From contig NZ_CP087164.1 of NCBI RefSeq assembly GCF_021172045.1, positions 2,666,001-2,730,000 of the forward strand: a DNA stretch of 64,000 nt, read 5' to 3'. Shown here piece by piece: positions 35,898-44,126 of this stretch. The notes under the pieces are model-generated. The model was not told the origin of the DNA and did no database searches. It saw only the letters and a program-made list of their open reading frames with translations. Numbering within the stretch: position 1 is the first letter of the stretch; every line of letters starts with the position of its first letter. This DNA comes from Capillimicrobium parvum (lineage in GTDB: Bacteria > Actinomycetota > Thermoleophilia > Solirubrobacterales > Solirubrobacteraceae). The translations under genes were made by a program, and so were the position numbers.

Positions 35898-35915
35898 AAG
35901 CGCACCGGTGCGCTT
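35898..35915. promoter_or_regulatory. 18-bp perfect palindrome, operator candidate
   Basis: AAGCGCACCGGTGCGCTT is perfectly self-complementary with no spacer. It covers about -41 to -24 relative to the inferred start of the gene at 35965, directly over its -35 region, and lies in the divergent gap with the AIM24 gene. A dimeric repressor or activator site is the simplest reading. Confidence 0.55.
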
Positions 35916-35926
35916 CTCATGAGGCG

Positions 35927-35932
35927 TAGCAT
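35927..35932 (+). promoter_or_regulatory. Candidate -10 for the gene at 35965
   Basis: TAGCAT here is 32 nt before the ATG, leaving a leader of about 26 nt that contains the SD AAGGGAGG. Confidence 0.45.
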
Positions 35933-35964
35933 GCCCATCAGAGTCGACGCAAGGGAGGACCAGC

Positions 35965-36189
35965 ATGGCGAAGCTCATCCGCATGGACCGCAACGGGCAC
36001 ACCACCGTCGCGGAGTGGACCGCCTCCGATCCGCAGGCCGTGGAACGCGCCGTCGAGGCGTTCCGGGCCGAGCTCGACCGCGGCTACATGGCCATGGTCA
36101 CCACAGGGCCGGGCCACGCCGAGCAGGTGCGCGAGCTGCCGGTCGACGCCGACACGGTGATCCTGCGGCTGCCGATCAGCGGCGGCTGA
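35965..36189 (+). CDS. Small conserved-looking soluble protein, 74 residues
   Basis: Starts MAKLIRMDRNGHTTVAEWTA, preceded by AAGGGAGG with 6 nt spacing. A predicted alpha/beta layout: a beta pair, the helix DPQAVERAVEAFRAELDRG, then YMAMVTTGPGHAEQVRELPV and a final strand TVILRLPIS. The text resembles small ubiquitin-like or regulatory-binding folds, but I do not recognise the family. It stands behind an 18-bp palindrome and is the first of five short genes in the same direction. Confidence 0.65.
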   Translation: MAKLIRMDRNGHTTVAEWTASDPQAVERAVEAFRAELDRGYMAMVTTGPGHAEQVRELPVDADTVILRLPISGG

Positions 36190-36215
36190 ACCGCAACGGG
36201 CCCACCACCGGCGCG

Positions 36216-36899
36216 ATGGCGACCGACGCCCAGCTCACGGCGGCCGAACCGCAGCCGCTGCCCGAGCTCGCCGCGGTCCATTGGCGCCCGCGCGTCGACG
36301 CGCGGGCGCTGGACCGCGGCGACCGGCTCTGGACGCTGACGACCGTCGCGCACGTCGTGCCGTTCGCCCTGGCGGCGGCCGTGCTGCTGGCGCTCGAGCC
36401 GCTGACGCTGCCGGTCGCGCTCGTCTGCCTGGCTCACGCCTGGATCATCCCCGCGCTCTACGCGCAGCGCGGCGCGAACGTCGTGCGGCCGCGGCCGCGG
36501 GGCCCCGCCGGCCCCGAGCGCGTCTCCGTCGGGCTCCTCGGCGATCTCGTCGGCCACGAGGCGCGCGACCTGCATGCGCGGACGGGCCTGGTGTGCGAGC
36601 GCGGGGGGTTGGGGGTGTGGCTGCTGGGCGAGGCGGGCGCGCTGCTCGTCCGGCCCGGGCGGGGACGGGCCCGGCGCGTCGAGTGCTACTGCGTCGGCGT
36701 GCGCGACGCCGACCTGCCGTCGGGCGACCGCATCGCCCACCTGCTGCTCGCGCTGCGCGCCGACGAGTGCGGCTTTGCCACGGTCGCCAACCTCGCGTTC
36801 TCCGGCCGGCCGAGGCGCGTGCGCGCCCGTCTGCGCCGCGAGCAGCGCCCCGCGCTGGACCACGCGGTGGCGGTTGCAGCATCTTCACGCGATCGCTGA
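36216..36899 (+). CDS. Membrane-anchored protein of unknown function, 227 residues
   Basis: An N-terminal soluble part (MATDAQLTAAEPQPLPELAA) leads to two hydrophobic segments, TVAHVVPFALAAAVLLALEP and LPVALVCLAHAWIIPALYAQ, then a cytosolic domain: LLGDLVGHEARDLHARTGLV, GVWLLGEAGALLVRPG, YCVGVRDADLPSGDRIAHLL and DECGFATVANLAFSGR. The last block has the look of a conserved globular domain. I cannot name a family. It lies 26 nt after the small gene at 35965 and is probably co-transcribed with it. Confidence 0.6.
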   Translation: MATDAQLTAAEPQPLPELAAVHWRPRVDARALDRGDRLWTLTTVAHVVPFALAAAVLLALEPLTLPVALVCLAHAWIIPALYAQRGANVVRPRPRGPAGPERVSVGLLGDLVGHEARDLHARTGLVCERGGLGVWLLGEAGALLVRPGRGRARRVECYCVGVRDADLPSGDRIAHLLLALRADECGFATVANLAFSGRPRRVRARLRREQRPALDHAVAVAASSRDR

Positions 36900-36978
36900 C
36901 CGCGACCTCGACACTGGGGCCAATGACGACCGCCAGATCTTGGCCACCGGTCGGATGCCGGCCGGAGAAGGGGAGTCC

Positions 36979-37167
36979 ATGATGCTGCGCATGACCGCCG
37001 CAATCGCCGCCAAGCGCCTCGTTCTCGCCCCGCGCCCCGCCTCCGCCGCCTCGCGCGGCCGTGACAGCGCCGCCGTGCGCCGCTACCGGCTCGCGCGGCT
37101 GAAGGTCGAGGGGGAGCGTAGGCCGGGCGATCCCACCCACGTGCACCTCAAGCGCATCTACGACTGA
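36979..37167 (+). CDS. Small basic protein, 62 residues
   Basis: Starts at ATG 36979 behind GAAGGGGAG (about 5 nt spacing). MMLRMTAAIAAKRLVLAPRP continues through an Arg-rich middle (SRGRDSAAVRRYRLARLKVE) to GDPTHVHLKRIYD. Strongly basic, no cysteine, no clear membrane segment. Possibly nucleic-acid binding, but no family is recognised and coding status rests on the SD and codon bias. Confidence 0.45.
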   Translation: MMLRMTAAIAAKRLVLAPRPASAASRGRDSAAVRRYRLARLKVEGERRPGDPTHVHLKRIYD

Positions 37168-37175
37168 CGAACCTG

Positions 37176-37197
37176 CGGGCCCGGATCGCCGGGCCCG
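37176..37197. other. 9-bp palindromic hairpin abutting the next -10
   Basis: CGGGCCCGG (37176-37184) and CCGGGCCCG (37189-37197) form a perfect stem around ATCG. The -10-like TAGAAT starts at the very next base. With no T-tract it may end the upstream transcript poorly, or act as an operator over the -35 zone of the gene at 37211. Confidence 0.5.
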
Positions 37198-37203
37198 TAG
37201 AAT
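37198..37203 (+). promoter_or_regulatory. Candidate -10 for the gene at 37211
   Basis: TAGAAT overlaps a first in-frame ATG (37202), which therefore cannot be the start of this transcript, and ends 7 nt before the second ATG at 37211. Confidence 0.5.
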
Positions 37204-37210
37204 GGACGGC

Positions 37211-37387
37211 ATGGAAGACACTTCTTCGTCGCCGGGCCTCGGCAAGAAGATCCTCGCGGTCATCGTCTTCGCGATCGCCGCCTGGATCCTGCTGAAGTTC
37301 GCCATCGGCCTCATCGCCGGCCTCGCCACGATCATCGTCATCGTCCTCGCGATCGCCGCGATCGTCTGGGCCGTCCGCACGCTCTGA
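37211..37387 (+). CDS. Small two-helix hydrophobic membrane protein, 58 residues
   Basis: MEDTSSSPGLGKKILAVIVF followed by AIAAWILLKFAIGLIAGLAT and IIVIVLAIAAIVWAVRTL. Nearly the whole chain after residue 12 is hydrophobic, enough for two spans. Similar tiny proteins are common in actinobacteria and poorly studied. The next gene, also membrane-bound, starts 7 nt after its stop. Confidence 0.6.
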   Translation: MEDTSSSPGLGKKILAVIVFAIAAWILLKFAIGLIAGLATIIVIVLAIAAIVWAVRTL

Positions 37388-37394
37388 GCCGGCC

Positions 37395-37694
37395 GTGGCC
37401 GGCGGCGCGATCATCGTCATCGCGTTCTTCTTCGGCCTGGCCGGAGGAGTCGTCGGGCGGTTGAAGGGCTCTTCGTTCCTCATCTGGTTCCTGATCTCGG
37501 CGTGCATCCCGTTCTTCGGGCTGGCCGCGGCGGTGCTCTACCGCTACGAGAGCCTGGAGCCCGAGAAGCACTGCCCGCGCTGCGGCAAGACCGTCAAGCT
37601 CTACGAGGCGCTGTGCACCCGCTGCGGGACGGAGCTCAACCCGGGATACACTGAGGAGTCCTCGCCGGCTGTCCACGGTCCAGAGCCGGCCTGA
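37395..37694 (+). CDS. Two-span membrane protein with a C-terminal zinc ribbon
   Basis: It is 99 residues from GTG 37395. Segments AGGAIIVIAFFFGLAGGVVG and FLIWFLISACIPFFGLAAAV span the membrane; the tail has CPRCGKTVKLYEALCTRCG, a CxxC-x11-CxxC zinc ribbon, then an acidic/proline-rich end. The ribbon should face the cytosol by the positive-inside rule. Function unknown; such proteins may be adaptors for larger membrane machines. It lies 35 nt before ilvB but ilvB has its own strong SD. Confidence 0.7.
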   Translation: MAGGAIIVIAFFFGLAGGVVGRLKGSSFLIWFLISACIPFFGLAAAVLYRYESLEPEKHCPRCGKTVKLYEALCTRCGTELNPGYTEESSPAVHGPEPA

Positions 37695-37729
37695 CCCTTT
37701 CGTCGTGGAAGGAAAGGAGGTTCGCGCGC

Positions 37730-39406
37730 ATGCGAGCGGTCGATGCCGTCATGGAGTGCCTGAAGGCTGAGGGCGTCGAGGTCGTATTCGGCTATCCCGG
37801 CGGCGCGAACCTCCCGACCTACGACGCGTTCGTCGACGCGGGCATCCGCCACGTGCTCGTCCGCCACGAGCAGGGCGGCGGCCACGCCGCCTCGGGCTAT
37901 GCGCGGGCGACGGGCAAGGTCGGCGTCTGCCTCGCCACGAGCGGCCCGGGCGCGACGAACCTCGTCACGGCGATCACCGACGCGATGATGGACTCGACGC
38001 CGGTGGTGTTCATCACGGGTCAGGTCCGGACCGAGCTGCTCGGGACCGACGGCTTCCAGGAGGCCGACACGCTCGGCATCACGATGCCGATCGTCAAGCA
38101 CAGCTTCATGATCCAGCACCCGCTGGAGATCCCGCGCGCGATCCACGAGGCCTTCCACATCGCCCGCACCGGCCGGCCCGGCCCCGTCGTCATCGACATC
38201 CCGCAGGACCTGTCGCGCGCCGAGATCGACTACGAGCCGGTCACCGACGTCCACCTGCCCGGCTACCAGCCGACGACCGAGGGCAACCAGAAGCAGATCC
38301 GCCAGGCGGCCAAGGCGCTGGCCTCCGCCCGCCGGCCGGTCATCTACGCGGGCGGCGGCGTCATCAACGCGAATGCCGCGGAGGAGCTGTGTGCGCTCGC
38401 GCGCGCCGACCGCTTTCCGGTCACCTGCACGCTCATGGGCCTCGGGGCCTTCCCGGCGCCCGACCCGCAATGGCTCGGCATGCTGGGCATGCACGGCACG
38501 CGGGCGGCGAACTACGCGATCGACGAGGCCGACCTCATCTGCTGCATCGGCGCCCGCTTCGACGACCGCGTCACCGGCAAGCTCAGCGAGTTCGCGCCGC
38601 GCGCGAAGTTCATCCACATCGACATCGACCCGGCGGAGATCTCCAAGAACGTCCCCGCGCACATCCCGATCGTCGGCGACGCGAAGAACATCCTCACGAA
38701 GCTCGTGGCCGAGTACCGCGCGCTCGAGCCGGACCGCAGCCGCCTCGAGGAGTGGTGGCAGCGGATCGAGACCTGGCGCGAGCGCCATCCGCTCGCCTAC
38801 GAGGACAGCGCCGACACCGAGATCAAGCCGCAGTTCCTGATCCAGGCGCTGTACGAGGCGACCGGCGGCGACGCGATCGTCTGCTCCGACGTGGGCCAGC
38901 ACCAGATGTGGGCGGCGCAGTACTACCACTTCGACAAGCCGCGCCGGTGGATCAACTCGGGCGGCCTGGGGACGATGGGCTACGGGCTGCCGGCGGCCAT
39001 GGGCGCCGCGGTCGGCTGCCCGGACCAGACGGTCGTCTGCATCACCGGCGACGGCTCGGTGCAGATGAACGTGCAGGAGCTCGCGACCTGCGCCGAGGAC
39101 GGCATCCCGATCAAGGTCTTCATCATGAACAACGGCTACCTCGGCATGGTCCGCCAGTGGCAGGAGCTGTTCTGGGACCGCCGGTACTCGCACGTCGACA
39201 TGGGCCGCTTCCCGGACTTCCTCAAGCTCGCCGAGGCGTACGGCGCGACCGGGATGCGCTTCACCGACAAGACGACGCTGGTGGACGACATCAGGGCGGC
39301 GCTCGCCACGGACGGGCCGGTCATGGTCGACGTCCGCGTGACCGCCGAAGAGAACGTGTATCCGATGATCGCGCCCGGCGCCCCGGCGCGCGACATGGTG
39401 GGGTGA
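37730..39406 (+). CDS. ilvB: Acetolactate synthase large subunit
   Basis: ThDP/FAD enzyme, first common step of valine, leucine and isoleucine synthesis. It is 558 residues with a textbook SD (AAAGGAGG, ending 9 nt before the ATG). [15 protein letters not shown], the ThDP-activating Glu in [18 protein letters not shown] near residue 45, the FAD-binding middle domain, and the ThDP-metal motif [19 protein letters not shown]...NN near 440-468 are present. ilvN follows with a 4-nt overlap (GTGA). Confidence 0.95.
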   Translation: MRAVDAVMECLKAEGVEVVFGYPGGANLPTYDAFVDAGIRHVLVRHEQGGGHAASGYARATGKVGVCLATSGPGATNLVTAITDAMMDSTPVVFITGQVRTELLGTDGFQEADTLGITMPIVKHSFMIQHPLEIPRAIHEAFHIARTGRPGPVVIDIPQDLSRAEIDYEPVTDVHLPGYQPTTEGNQKQIRQAAKALASARRPVIYAGGGVINANAAEELCALARADRFPVTCTLMGLGAFPAPDPQWLGMLGMHGTRAANYAIDEADLICCIGARFDDRVTGKLSEFAPRAKFIHIDIDPAEISKNVPAHIPIVGDAKNILTKLVAEYRALEPDRSRLEEWWQRIETWRERHPLAYEDSADTEIKPQFLIQALYEATGGDAIVCSDVGQHQMWAAQYYHFDKPRRWINSGGLGTMGYGLPAAMGAAVGCPDQTVVCITGDGSVQMNVQELATCAEDGIPIKVFIMNNGYLGMVRQWQELFWDRRYSHVDMGRFPDFLKLAEAYGATGMRFTDKTTLVDDIRAALATDGPVMVDVRVTAEENVYPMIAPGAPARDMVG

Positions 39407-39969
39407 TCACGGTGGGCGAGCCGGGAACCAAGGAGCTGCTGAGCCTCGAGGAGCTGGAGGCGACGGTGAGCCTGCGCTCGGGGCGCAAGCACACGCTGTC
39501 GATCCTCGTCGAGAACAAGCCGGGCGTGCTGACGCGGATCGCGGGCCTGTTCGCGCGGCGCGGCTTCAACATCGACACGCTCACGGTCGGCCCCACCGAC
39601 GACGAGCGCATCTCCCGCATCACGCTGACCCTCGACGGGGCGCTGCACCCGATCGACCAGGTCGTCAAGCAGCTGCACAAGCTCATCAACGTCCTGAAGA
39701 TCCGCGACCTCGAGCCGACCGACACGGTCGCGCGCGAGCTGGCGATGTTCAAGGTCGCGGTGGACGGCGCGCAGCGCGCCGAGGTCATGCAGATCTGCGA
39801 GATCTTCCGCGGCAAGGTCGTCGACGTGACGAAGCGCTCGCTCGTGCTCGAGGTCACCGGCACGACCGACAAGATCGAGGCGTTCGAGCGGATGGTCCGC
39901 CCGTTCGGCCTCGTCGAGATGATGCGCACGGGCGAGATCGCGATCTCGCGCGGGCGCGGCGAGACCTGA
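39403..39969 (+). CDS. ilvN: Acetolactate synthase small (regulatory) subunit
   Basis: It is 188 residues from GTG 39403, inside the ilvB stop. A 24-residue lead precedes the ACT domain RKHTLSILVENKPGVLTRIA, GLFARRGFNIDTLTVGPTDD, followed by the second domain RELAMFKVAV and KVVDVTKRSLVLEVTGTTDK. It confers valine feedback inhibition and raises activity of IlvB. ilvC, commonly adjacent, is 14 kb away. Confidence 0.94.
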   Translation: MITVGEPGTKELLSLEELEATVSLRSGRKHTLSILVENKPGVLTRIAGLFARRGFNIDTLTVGPTDDERISRITLTLDGALHPIDQVVKQLHKLINVLKIRDLEPTDTVARELAMFKVAVDGAQRAEVMQICEIFRGKVVDVTKRSLVLEVTGTTDKIEAFERMVRPFGLVEMMRTGEIAISRGRGET

Positions 39970-40035
39970 GCTGACGCGCACACATAGCGGGGGCGGGGGG
40001 TGAGATAGTCCGCCGCGGGAGGCCCACCGGCCCAC

Positions 40036-42873
40036 GTGAGCGCGCTCGAATCTCAACCGGCAGATCCCGCGCCCGCGAGCGCGAGTGCGGGCAGCGCGTG
40101 GCCGCTCCTGGGCCGGGCGCGGGAGCGGGCGCGTCTCGACCGGATGCTCGTGGAGGCGCGCGTCGGCACGAGCGGCACGCTGATCGTCTCGGGCGAGCCG
40201 GGGATCGGCAAGACGGCTCTGCTCGGCTACGCGGGCGACCGCGCGGCAGGAATGGCATTGCTCACGGCGCGCGGGACCGAGGCCGAGGCCGAGGTCCCGT
40301 TCGGCGGCCTGCTGGAACTGCTGCGGCCGGTCCTCGCCGACGTCGACCGCCTGCCCGCGCCACAGGCCGACAGCCTGCGGGCGGCGCTGGCGCTCGGCCC
40401 GCCGACCCGGCTCGACCGCTTCACGGTGGGCGCCGCCACGCTGAACCTGCTGGCGACGGCGGCCGAGCACAGGCCGCTGCTCGTCGTGGTCGACGACGCC
40501 CACTGGCTCGACCGCCCCTCGCTGGCCGCCGTCCTGTTCGCCGCGCGGCGCCTGGTCGTCGATCCCATCGCCGTCCTGCTGTCCGTGCGCACCGGCGAGG
40601 CCCCGATGGTCGACGAGATGGGGCTGCCGACGCTCGACCTCGGCGGCGTGGACCACGCGACCGCCGCCGAGATCCTCGCTCAGCGCGCCGGCCACCCGCC
40701 GCCGCCGGACTCGGCGCAGCGGCTGTTCGCGCTCACCGCCGGCAACCCGCTCGCGCTCGTCGAGCTGGCCGGGACCGCGCTCGACCTGCCCCTCGCCGCG
40801 CCCGACGGCCCCCTGGCCGTCCAGACGAGCGTCGAGCGCGCCTATCGCGGCCGCATCGAGGCGCTCCCGGAGAGCGGCCGGACGATGCTGCTGCTCGCGG
40901 CCGCGGCGGGCGCGAGCGATCTCGCCGCCGTCGCCGCGGCCGGGGCCGCGCTCCGGCTCGACCTCACCGAGCTCGAGGCGGCCGAGCGGGCGGGTCTGGT
41001 GGCGCTCGGGTTCGGCCGCATCGAGTTCCGCCATCCGCTCGTGCGCGCGGCCGCCTACAACGCGGCGCTGCCCGAGCAGCGCCGCGCGGCGCACCGCGCG
41101 CTCGCCGAGGTGCTGACGGCCGACCCGGACGGCGACCGGCGCGCCTGGCATCTCGCCTCCGCGGCGCTGGGGCCGGATGCCGGCGCGGCGGCGGCGCTGC
41201 AGGCCGCCGCCGAGCGCGCCCGCGACCGCGGCGCCTACGCGACGGCGGCGAGCGCGGCCGAGCGCGCCGCCCAGCTGACCGCCGATCCCGCCCGGGCCGC
41301 CGAGCGCCGGTACGCGGCGGCGGAGGCGGCGTGGCTGGCCGGCGACCCGGCGCGCACGATCCGTGCCGCCGAGCACGTGCTCGCCGCGCGGCCGGACGCG
41401 CTGCTGCGGGCGGAGGCCGAGCACCTGCGCGGCCAGGCGACGATGCAGGCCGGGCCGGTCATGGACGGCTACCGGATCCTCGTGCAGGCCGCCGACGAGG
41501 TCGCCGCCCGGCATCCCGCCAAGGCGGTCGAGATGCGCGCCGACGCGGCCGAGGCGTGCCTGTACGGCGGGCATCCGGGGTCGATGCTCGAGACGGCCCG
41601 GGCGGCGTACGCGCTGGCCGCGGCCTCTGACTGCGGCGAGCGCGCGACCGTGCGGGCGACGCTCGCGCTCGGCGCGGCGCTGATCTACGGCGGCCAGGGC
41701 GACGAGGGCGCGCGCCACGTCCGCGAGGCGACCGCGGCGCTCGAGTCCTCCGAGGATCTGCGCGGCGATCCGCAGCTGCTCTCGTCGGCGGCCGTCGGCC
41801 CGCTGTTCCTGCGCGAGGCGGGCGCCGGCGCCGTGCTGATCGACCGCGCGATCGCCTGCGGGCGGCGTGAGGGCACGCGCGGCGTCCTGCCCTACGCGCT
41901 CGCGCTGGCCGGCCGCTACGCGACGACGAGCGACCGCTGGGCCGTGGGCGCGTCGCTGTACGAGGAGGCGATGCGGCTGGCCCGCGAGGCCGGCCAGGGC
42001 CTGCCGCTGTGCCTGGCCGCGGCCGGCATGGCGCTCGTCGCGGCGCGCCGCGGCGACGAGGACGCGTGCCGCGAGTACGCGGCGCTGGCGCTCGAGCGCG
42101 GCAACCGCCTGGGCCTGGAGATGCCGCGGTCGTGGGCGCTGGATGCGCTCGCCGAGATGGAGCTCGCGGCCGGCCGGCCCGACCGGGCGATCGAGCCGCT
42201 CGAGCGCAAGCAGGCCGTCCTCGCCGCCGCAGGGATCGCCGACCCCGACGTCTCGCCGGTGCCCGACCTCGTCGAGGCGTGCGTGCGCCGCGGCGGCGAC
42301 GAGCGCGCGCCCCCGGGGTTCGAGGCCTTCGCGCAACGCGCCGTCGAGAAGGGCCAGCCGTGGGCGCTCGCGCGGTTGGAGCGCGCGCGGGGCCTGCTCG
42401 CCGGCGACGAGGACTTCGAGCGGCACTTCGCCGCCGCGCTGCGCCTGCACGGCGACACGCCGGACCGCTTCGAGGAGGCGCGCACGCGCCTGTGCCACGG
42501 CGAGCGATTGCGCCGCGCACGCCGTCGCGTGCAGGCGCGGGCGGAGCTGCGCCGCAGCTTCGAGGCCTTCGACGAGCTCGGGGCCGCGCCGTGGGCCGAG
42601 CGCGCCCGGATCGAGCTGCAGGCGACGGGGGAGACCGCCCGGCGCCGGGACCCGAGCACGCTCGACGACCTCACGCCGCAGGAGCTGCAGGTGGCGATGC
42701 TGCTCGGCTCCGGCCTGACGACCCGCGAGGCGGCGGGCCGGCTGTTCCTGAGCCCGAAGACGGTCGAGCATCACCTGCGCAACGCGTACCGCAAGCTCGG
42801 CATCCGCTCGCGCGACGCGCTCGCCGCGGTGCTCGGCGCGGGGCCCGACGCCGAAGACCAGGGGGCCCCCTGA
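40036..42873 (+). CDS. LAL-type (large ATP-binding LuxR) transcriptional regulator
   Basis: It is 945 residues from GTG 40036 (GGGAGG upstream, wide spacing). N-terminal AAA ATPase: PLLGRARERARLDRMLVEAR, Walker A SGEPGIGKTALL near residue 52, Walker B LLVVVDDAHW near 150, and ALTAGNPLALVELAG. The centre (about 330-870) is Ala-rich helical repeat, TPR-like. The C-terminal HTH (about 879-936) is DLTPQELQVAMLLGSGLTTR, then AAGRLFLSPKTVEHHLRNAY. Such regulators sense small molecules, often controlling catabolism or secondary metabolism. The methyltransferase gene 64 nt downstream is a possible target. Confidence 0.88.
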   Translation: MSALESQPADPAPASASAGSAWPLLGRARERARLDRMLVEARVGTSGTLIVSGEPGIGKTALLGYAGDRAAGMALLTARGTEAEAEVPFGGLLELLRPVLADVDRLPAPQADSLRAALALGPPTRLDRFTVGAATLNLLATAAEHRPLLVVVDDAHWLDRPSLAAVLFAARRLVVDPIAVLLSVRTGEAPMVDEMGLPTLDLGGVDHATAAEILAQRAGHPPPPDSAQRLFALTAGNPLALVELAGTALDLPLAAPDGPLAVQTSVERAYRGRIEALPESGRTMLLLAAAAGASDLAAVAAAGAALRLDLTELEAAERAGLVALGFGRIEFRHPLVRAAAYNAALPEQRRAAHRALAEVLTADPDGDRRAWHLASAALGPDAGAAAALQAAAERARDRGAYATAASAAERAAQLTADPARAAERRYAAAEAAWLAGDPARTIRAAEHVLAARPDALLRAEAEHLRGQATMQAGPVMDGYRILVQAADEVAARHPAKAVEMRADAAEACLYGGHPGSMLETARAAYALAAASDCGERATVRATLALGAALIYGGQGDEGARHVREATAALESSEDLRGDPQLLSSAAVGPLFLREAGAGAVLIDRAIACGRREGTRGVLPYALALAGRYATTSDRWAVGASLYEEAMRLAREAGQGLPLCLAAAGMALVAARRGDEDACREYAALALERGNRLGLEMPRSWALDALAEMELAAGRPDRAIEPLERKQAVLAAAGIADPDVSPVPDLVEACVRRGGDERAPPGFEAFAQRAVEKGQPWALARLERARGLLAGDEDFERHFAAALRLHGDTPDRFEEARTRLCHGERLRRARRRVQARAELRRSFEAFDELGAAPWAERARIELQATGETARRRDPSTLDDLTPQELQVAMLLGSGLTTREAAGRLFLSPKTVEHHLRNAYRKLGIRSRDALAAVLGAGPDAEDQGAP

Positions 42874-42896
42874 TGCGAGCCGCAGCGGGGCCCGCC

Positions 42897-42902
42897 TACG
42901 GT
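42897..42902 (+). promoter_or_regulatory. Candidate -10 for the methyltransferase at 42938
   Basis: TACGGT lies 35 nt before the ATG; the resulting leader of about 29 nt carries AGGGAGA as SD. Confidence 0.4.
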
Positions 42903-42937
42903 CGCGTCGACCACGGCCACACGACCAGGGAGATCCC

Positions 42938-44026
42938 ATGGCCACGCAGTTGACGCAGGACCAGCCGGCGCAGATCGACGAGCAGAAGGTCGTCGCCTTC
43001 GTCCACCAGGCGCTCGGCGAGCTCGGCGCGACGCTGAACGCCGCCCTCGTCGTGATCGGCGACCAGCTCGGCCTCTACGCCGCGATGGCCGGCGCCGGAC
43101 CGATCACGGCCGCGGAGCTGGCCGAGCGCACCGGCACTTCGGAGCGGTACGTGCGCGAGTGGCTCAACGCGCAGGCGGCGGGCGGCTACGTCACCTACGA
43201 GCCCGACGGCGAGCGCTACACGCTGCCGGCCGAGCACGCGATGGTGCTCGCCGACGAGGCCAGCCCGTGGTTCATGCCCGGCGCCTTCCAGCTCATGACC
43301 GCCAGCGCGGGCGACCACGCGCAGATCGCCGAGGCGTTCCGCTCCGGCGCGGGCGTCGGCTGGCACGAGCACAGCCACGGCGTGTTCGAGGGCTGCGAGC
43401 GCTTCTTCCGCCCCGGGTACGCCGCGCACCTGTGCACGGAGTGGATCCCGGCGCTCGAGGGCGTCGAGGCCAAGCTGCGCGACGGCGGCCGCGTCGCCGA
43501 CGTCGGCTGCGGCCACGGCGCGTCGACCATCCTGATGGCGCAGACCTACCCGGACGCGACGGTCACCGGGTTCGACTACCACGACGGCTCGATCGCCGTG
43601 GCGCGCGAGCGCGCGCGGGCGGCGGGCGTCGCGGACCGCGTCACCTTCGAGGTCGCCCCGGCGAGCACGTACCCCGGCGGCGGGTACGACCTCGTCACGA
43701 CGTTCGACTGCCTGCACGACATGGGCGATCCCGTGGGCGCGGCGCGCCACGTCCGCTCGACGCTCGCCGACGGCGGCACGTGGATGATCGTGGAGCCGTT
43801 CGCCAACGACCGCACCGAGGACAACCTCAACCCGATCGGCCGCATCTACTACGCGGCGTCGACGCTGCTGTGCACGCCCGCCTCGCTGTCGCAGGAGGTC
43901 GGGCTGGCGCTCGGCGCCCAGGCGGGCGAGACGCGGCTGCGCGACGTCGTGACCGCCGGCGGCCTGACGCACTTCCGGCGCGCGGCGGAGACGCCGTTCA
44001 ACCTGGTGTTCGAGGCCCGCGCGTGA
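42938..44026 (+). CDS. SAM-dependent methyltransferase with winged-helix N-terminus
   Basis: It is 362 residues. The N-terminal dimerisation/winged-helix part (VVIGDQLGLYAAMAGAGPIT, AAELAERTGTSERYVREWLN) and the SAM domain (DGGRVADVGCGHGASTILMA, ATVTGFDYHDGSIAVARERA, DLVTTFDCLHDMGDPVGAAR) match the mycobacterial Rv2258c-like group. The acceptor is probably a small molecule. There is an MIVEPFANDRTEDNLNPIGR stretch near the C-terminus. It lies just downstream of the LAL regulator. Confidence 0.82.
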   Translation: MATQLTQDQPAQIDEQKVVAFVHQALGELGATLNAALVVIGDQLGLYAAMAGAGPITAAELAERTGTSERYVREWLNAQAAGGYVTYEPDGERYTLPAEHAMVLADEASPWFMPGAFQLMTASAGDHAQIAEAFRSGAGVGWHEHSHGVFEGCERFFRPGYAAHLCTEWIPALEGVEAKLRDGGRVADVGCGHGASTILMAQTYPDATVTGFDYHDGSIAVARERARAAGVADRVTFEVAPASTYPGGGYDLVTTFDCLHDMGDPVGAARHVRSTLADGGTWMIVEPFANDRTEDNLNPIGRIYYAASTLLCTPASLSQEVGLALGAQAGETRLRDVVTAGGLTHFRRAAETPFNLVFEARA

Positions 44027-44061
44027 CGGACGCCGTCCTCGGCGGACGTGTGGGCGTCTGT

Positions 44062-44088
44062 GCCCGCTGAGCGGGCGTGGATGCCCGC
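44062..44088. other. Mutually exclusive hairpins after the methyltransferase gene
   Basis: GCCCGC (44062-44067), GCGGGC (44071-44076) and GCCCGC (44083-44088) let the middle arm pair with either neighbour (loops of 3 or 6 nt). It is located between the methyltransferase stop and the menF promoter; a weak terminator is likely. Confidence 0.35.
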
Positions 44089-44112
44089 ACGTGCGGCGCC
44101 CGACGCCGGGCG

Positions 44113-44118
44113 TACGAT
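44113..44118 (+). promoter_or_regulatory. Candidate -10 of menF
   Basis: TACGAT ends 8 nt before ATG 44127 and supports that start over an in-frame ATG 36 nt upstream, which it would exclude from the transcript. Confidence 0.5.
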
Positions 44119-44126
44119 GGACGGCG

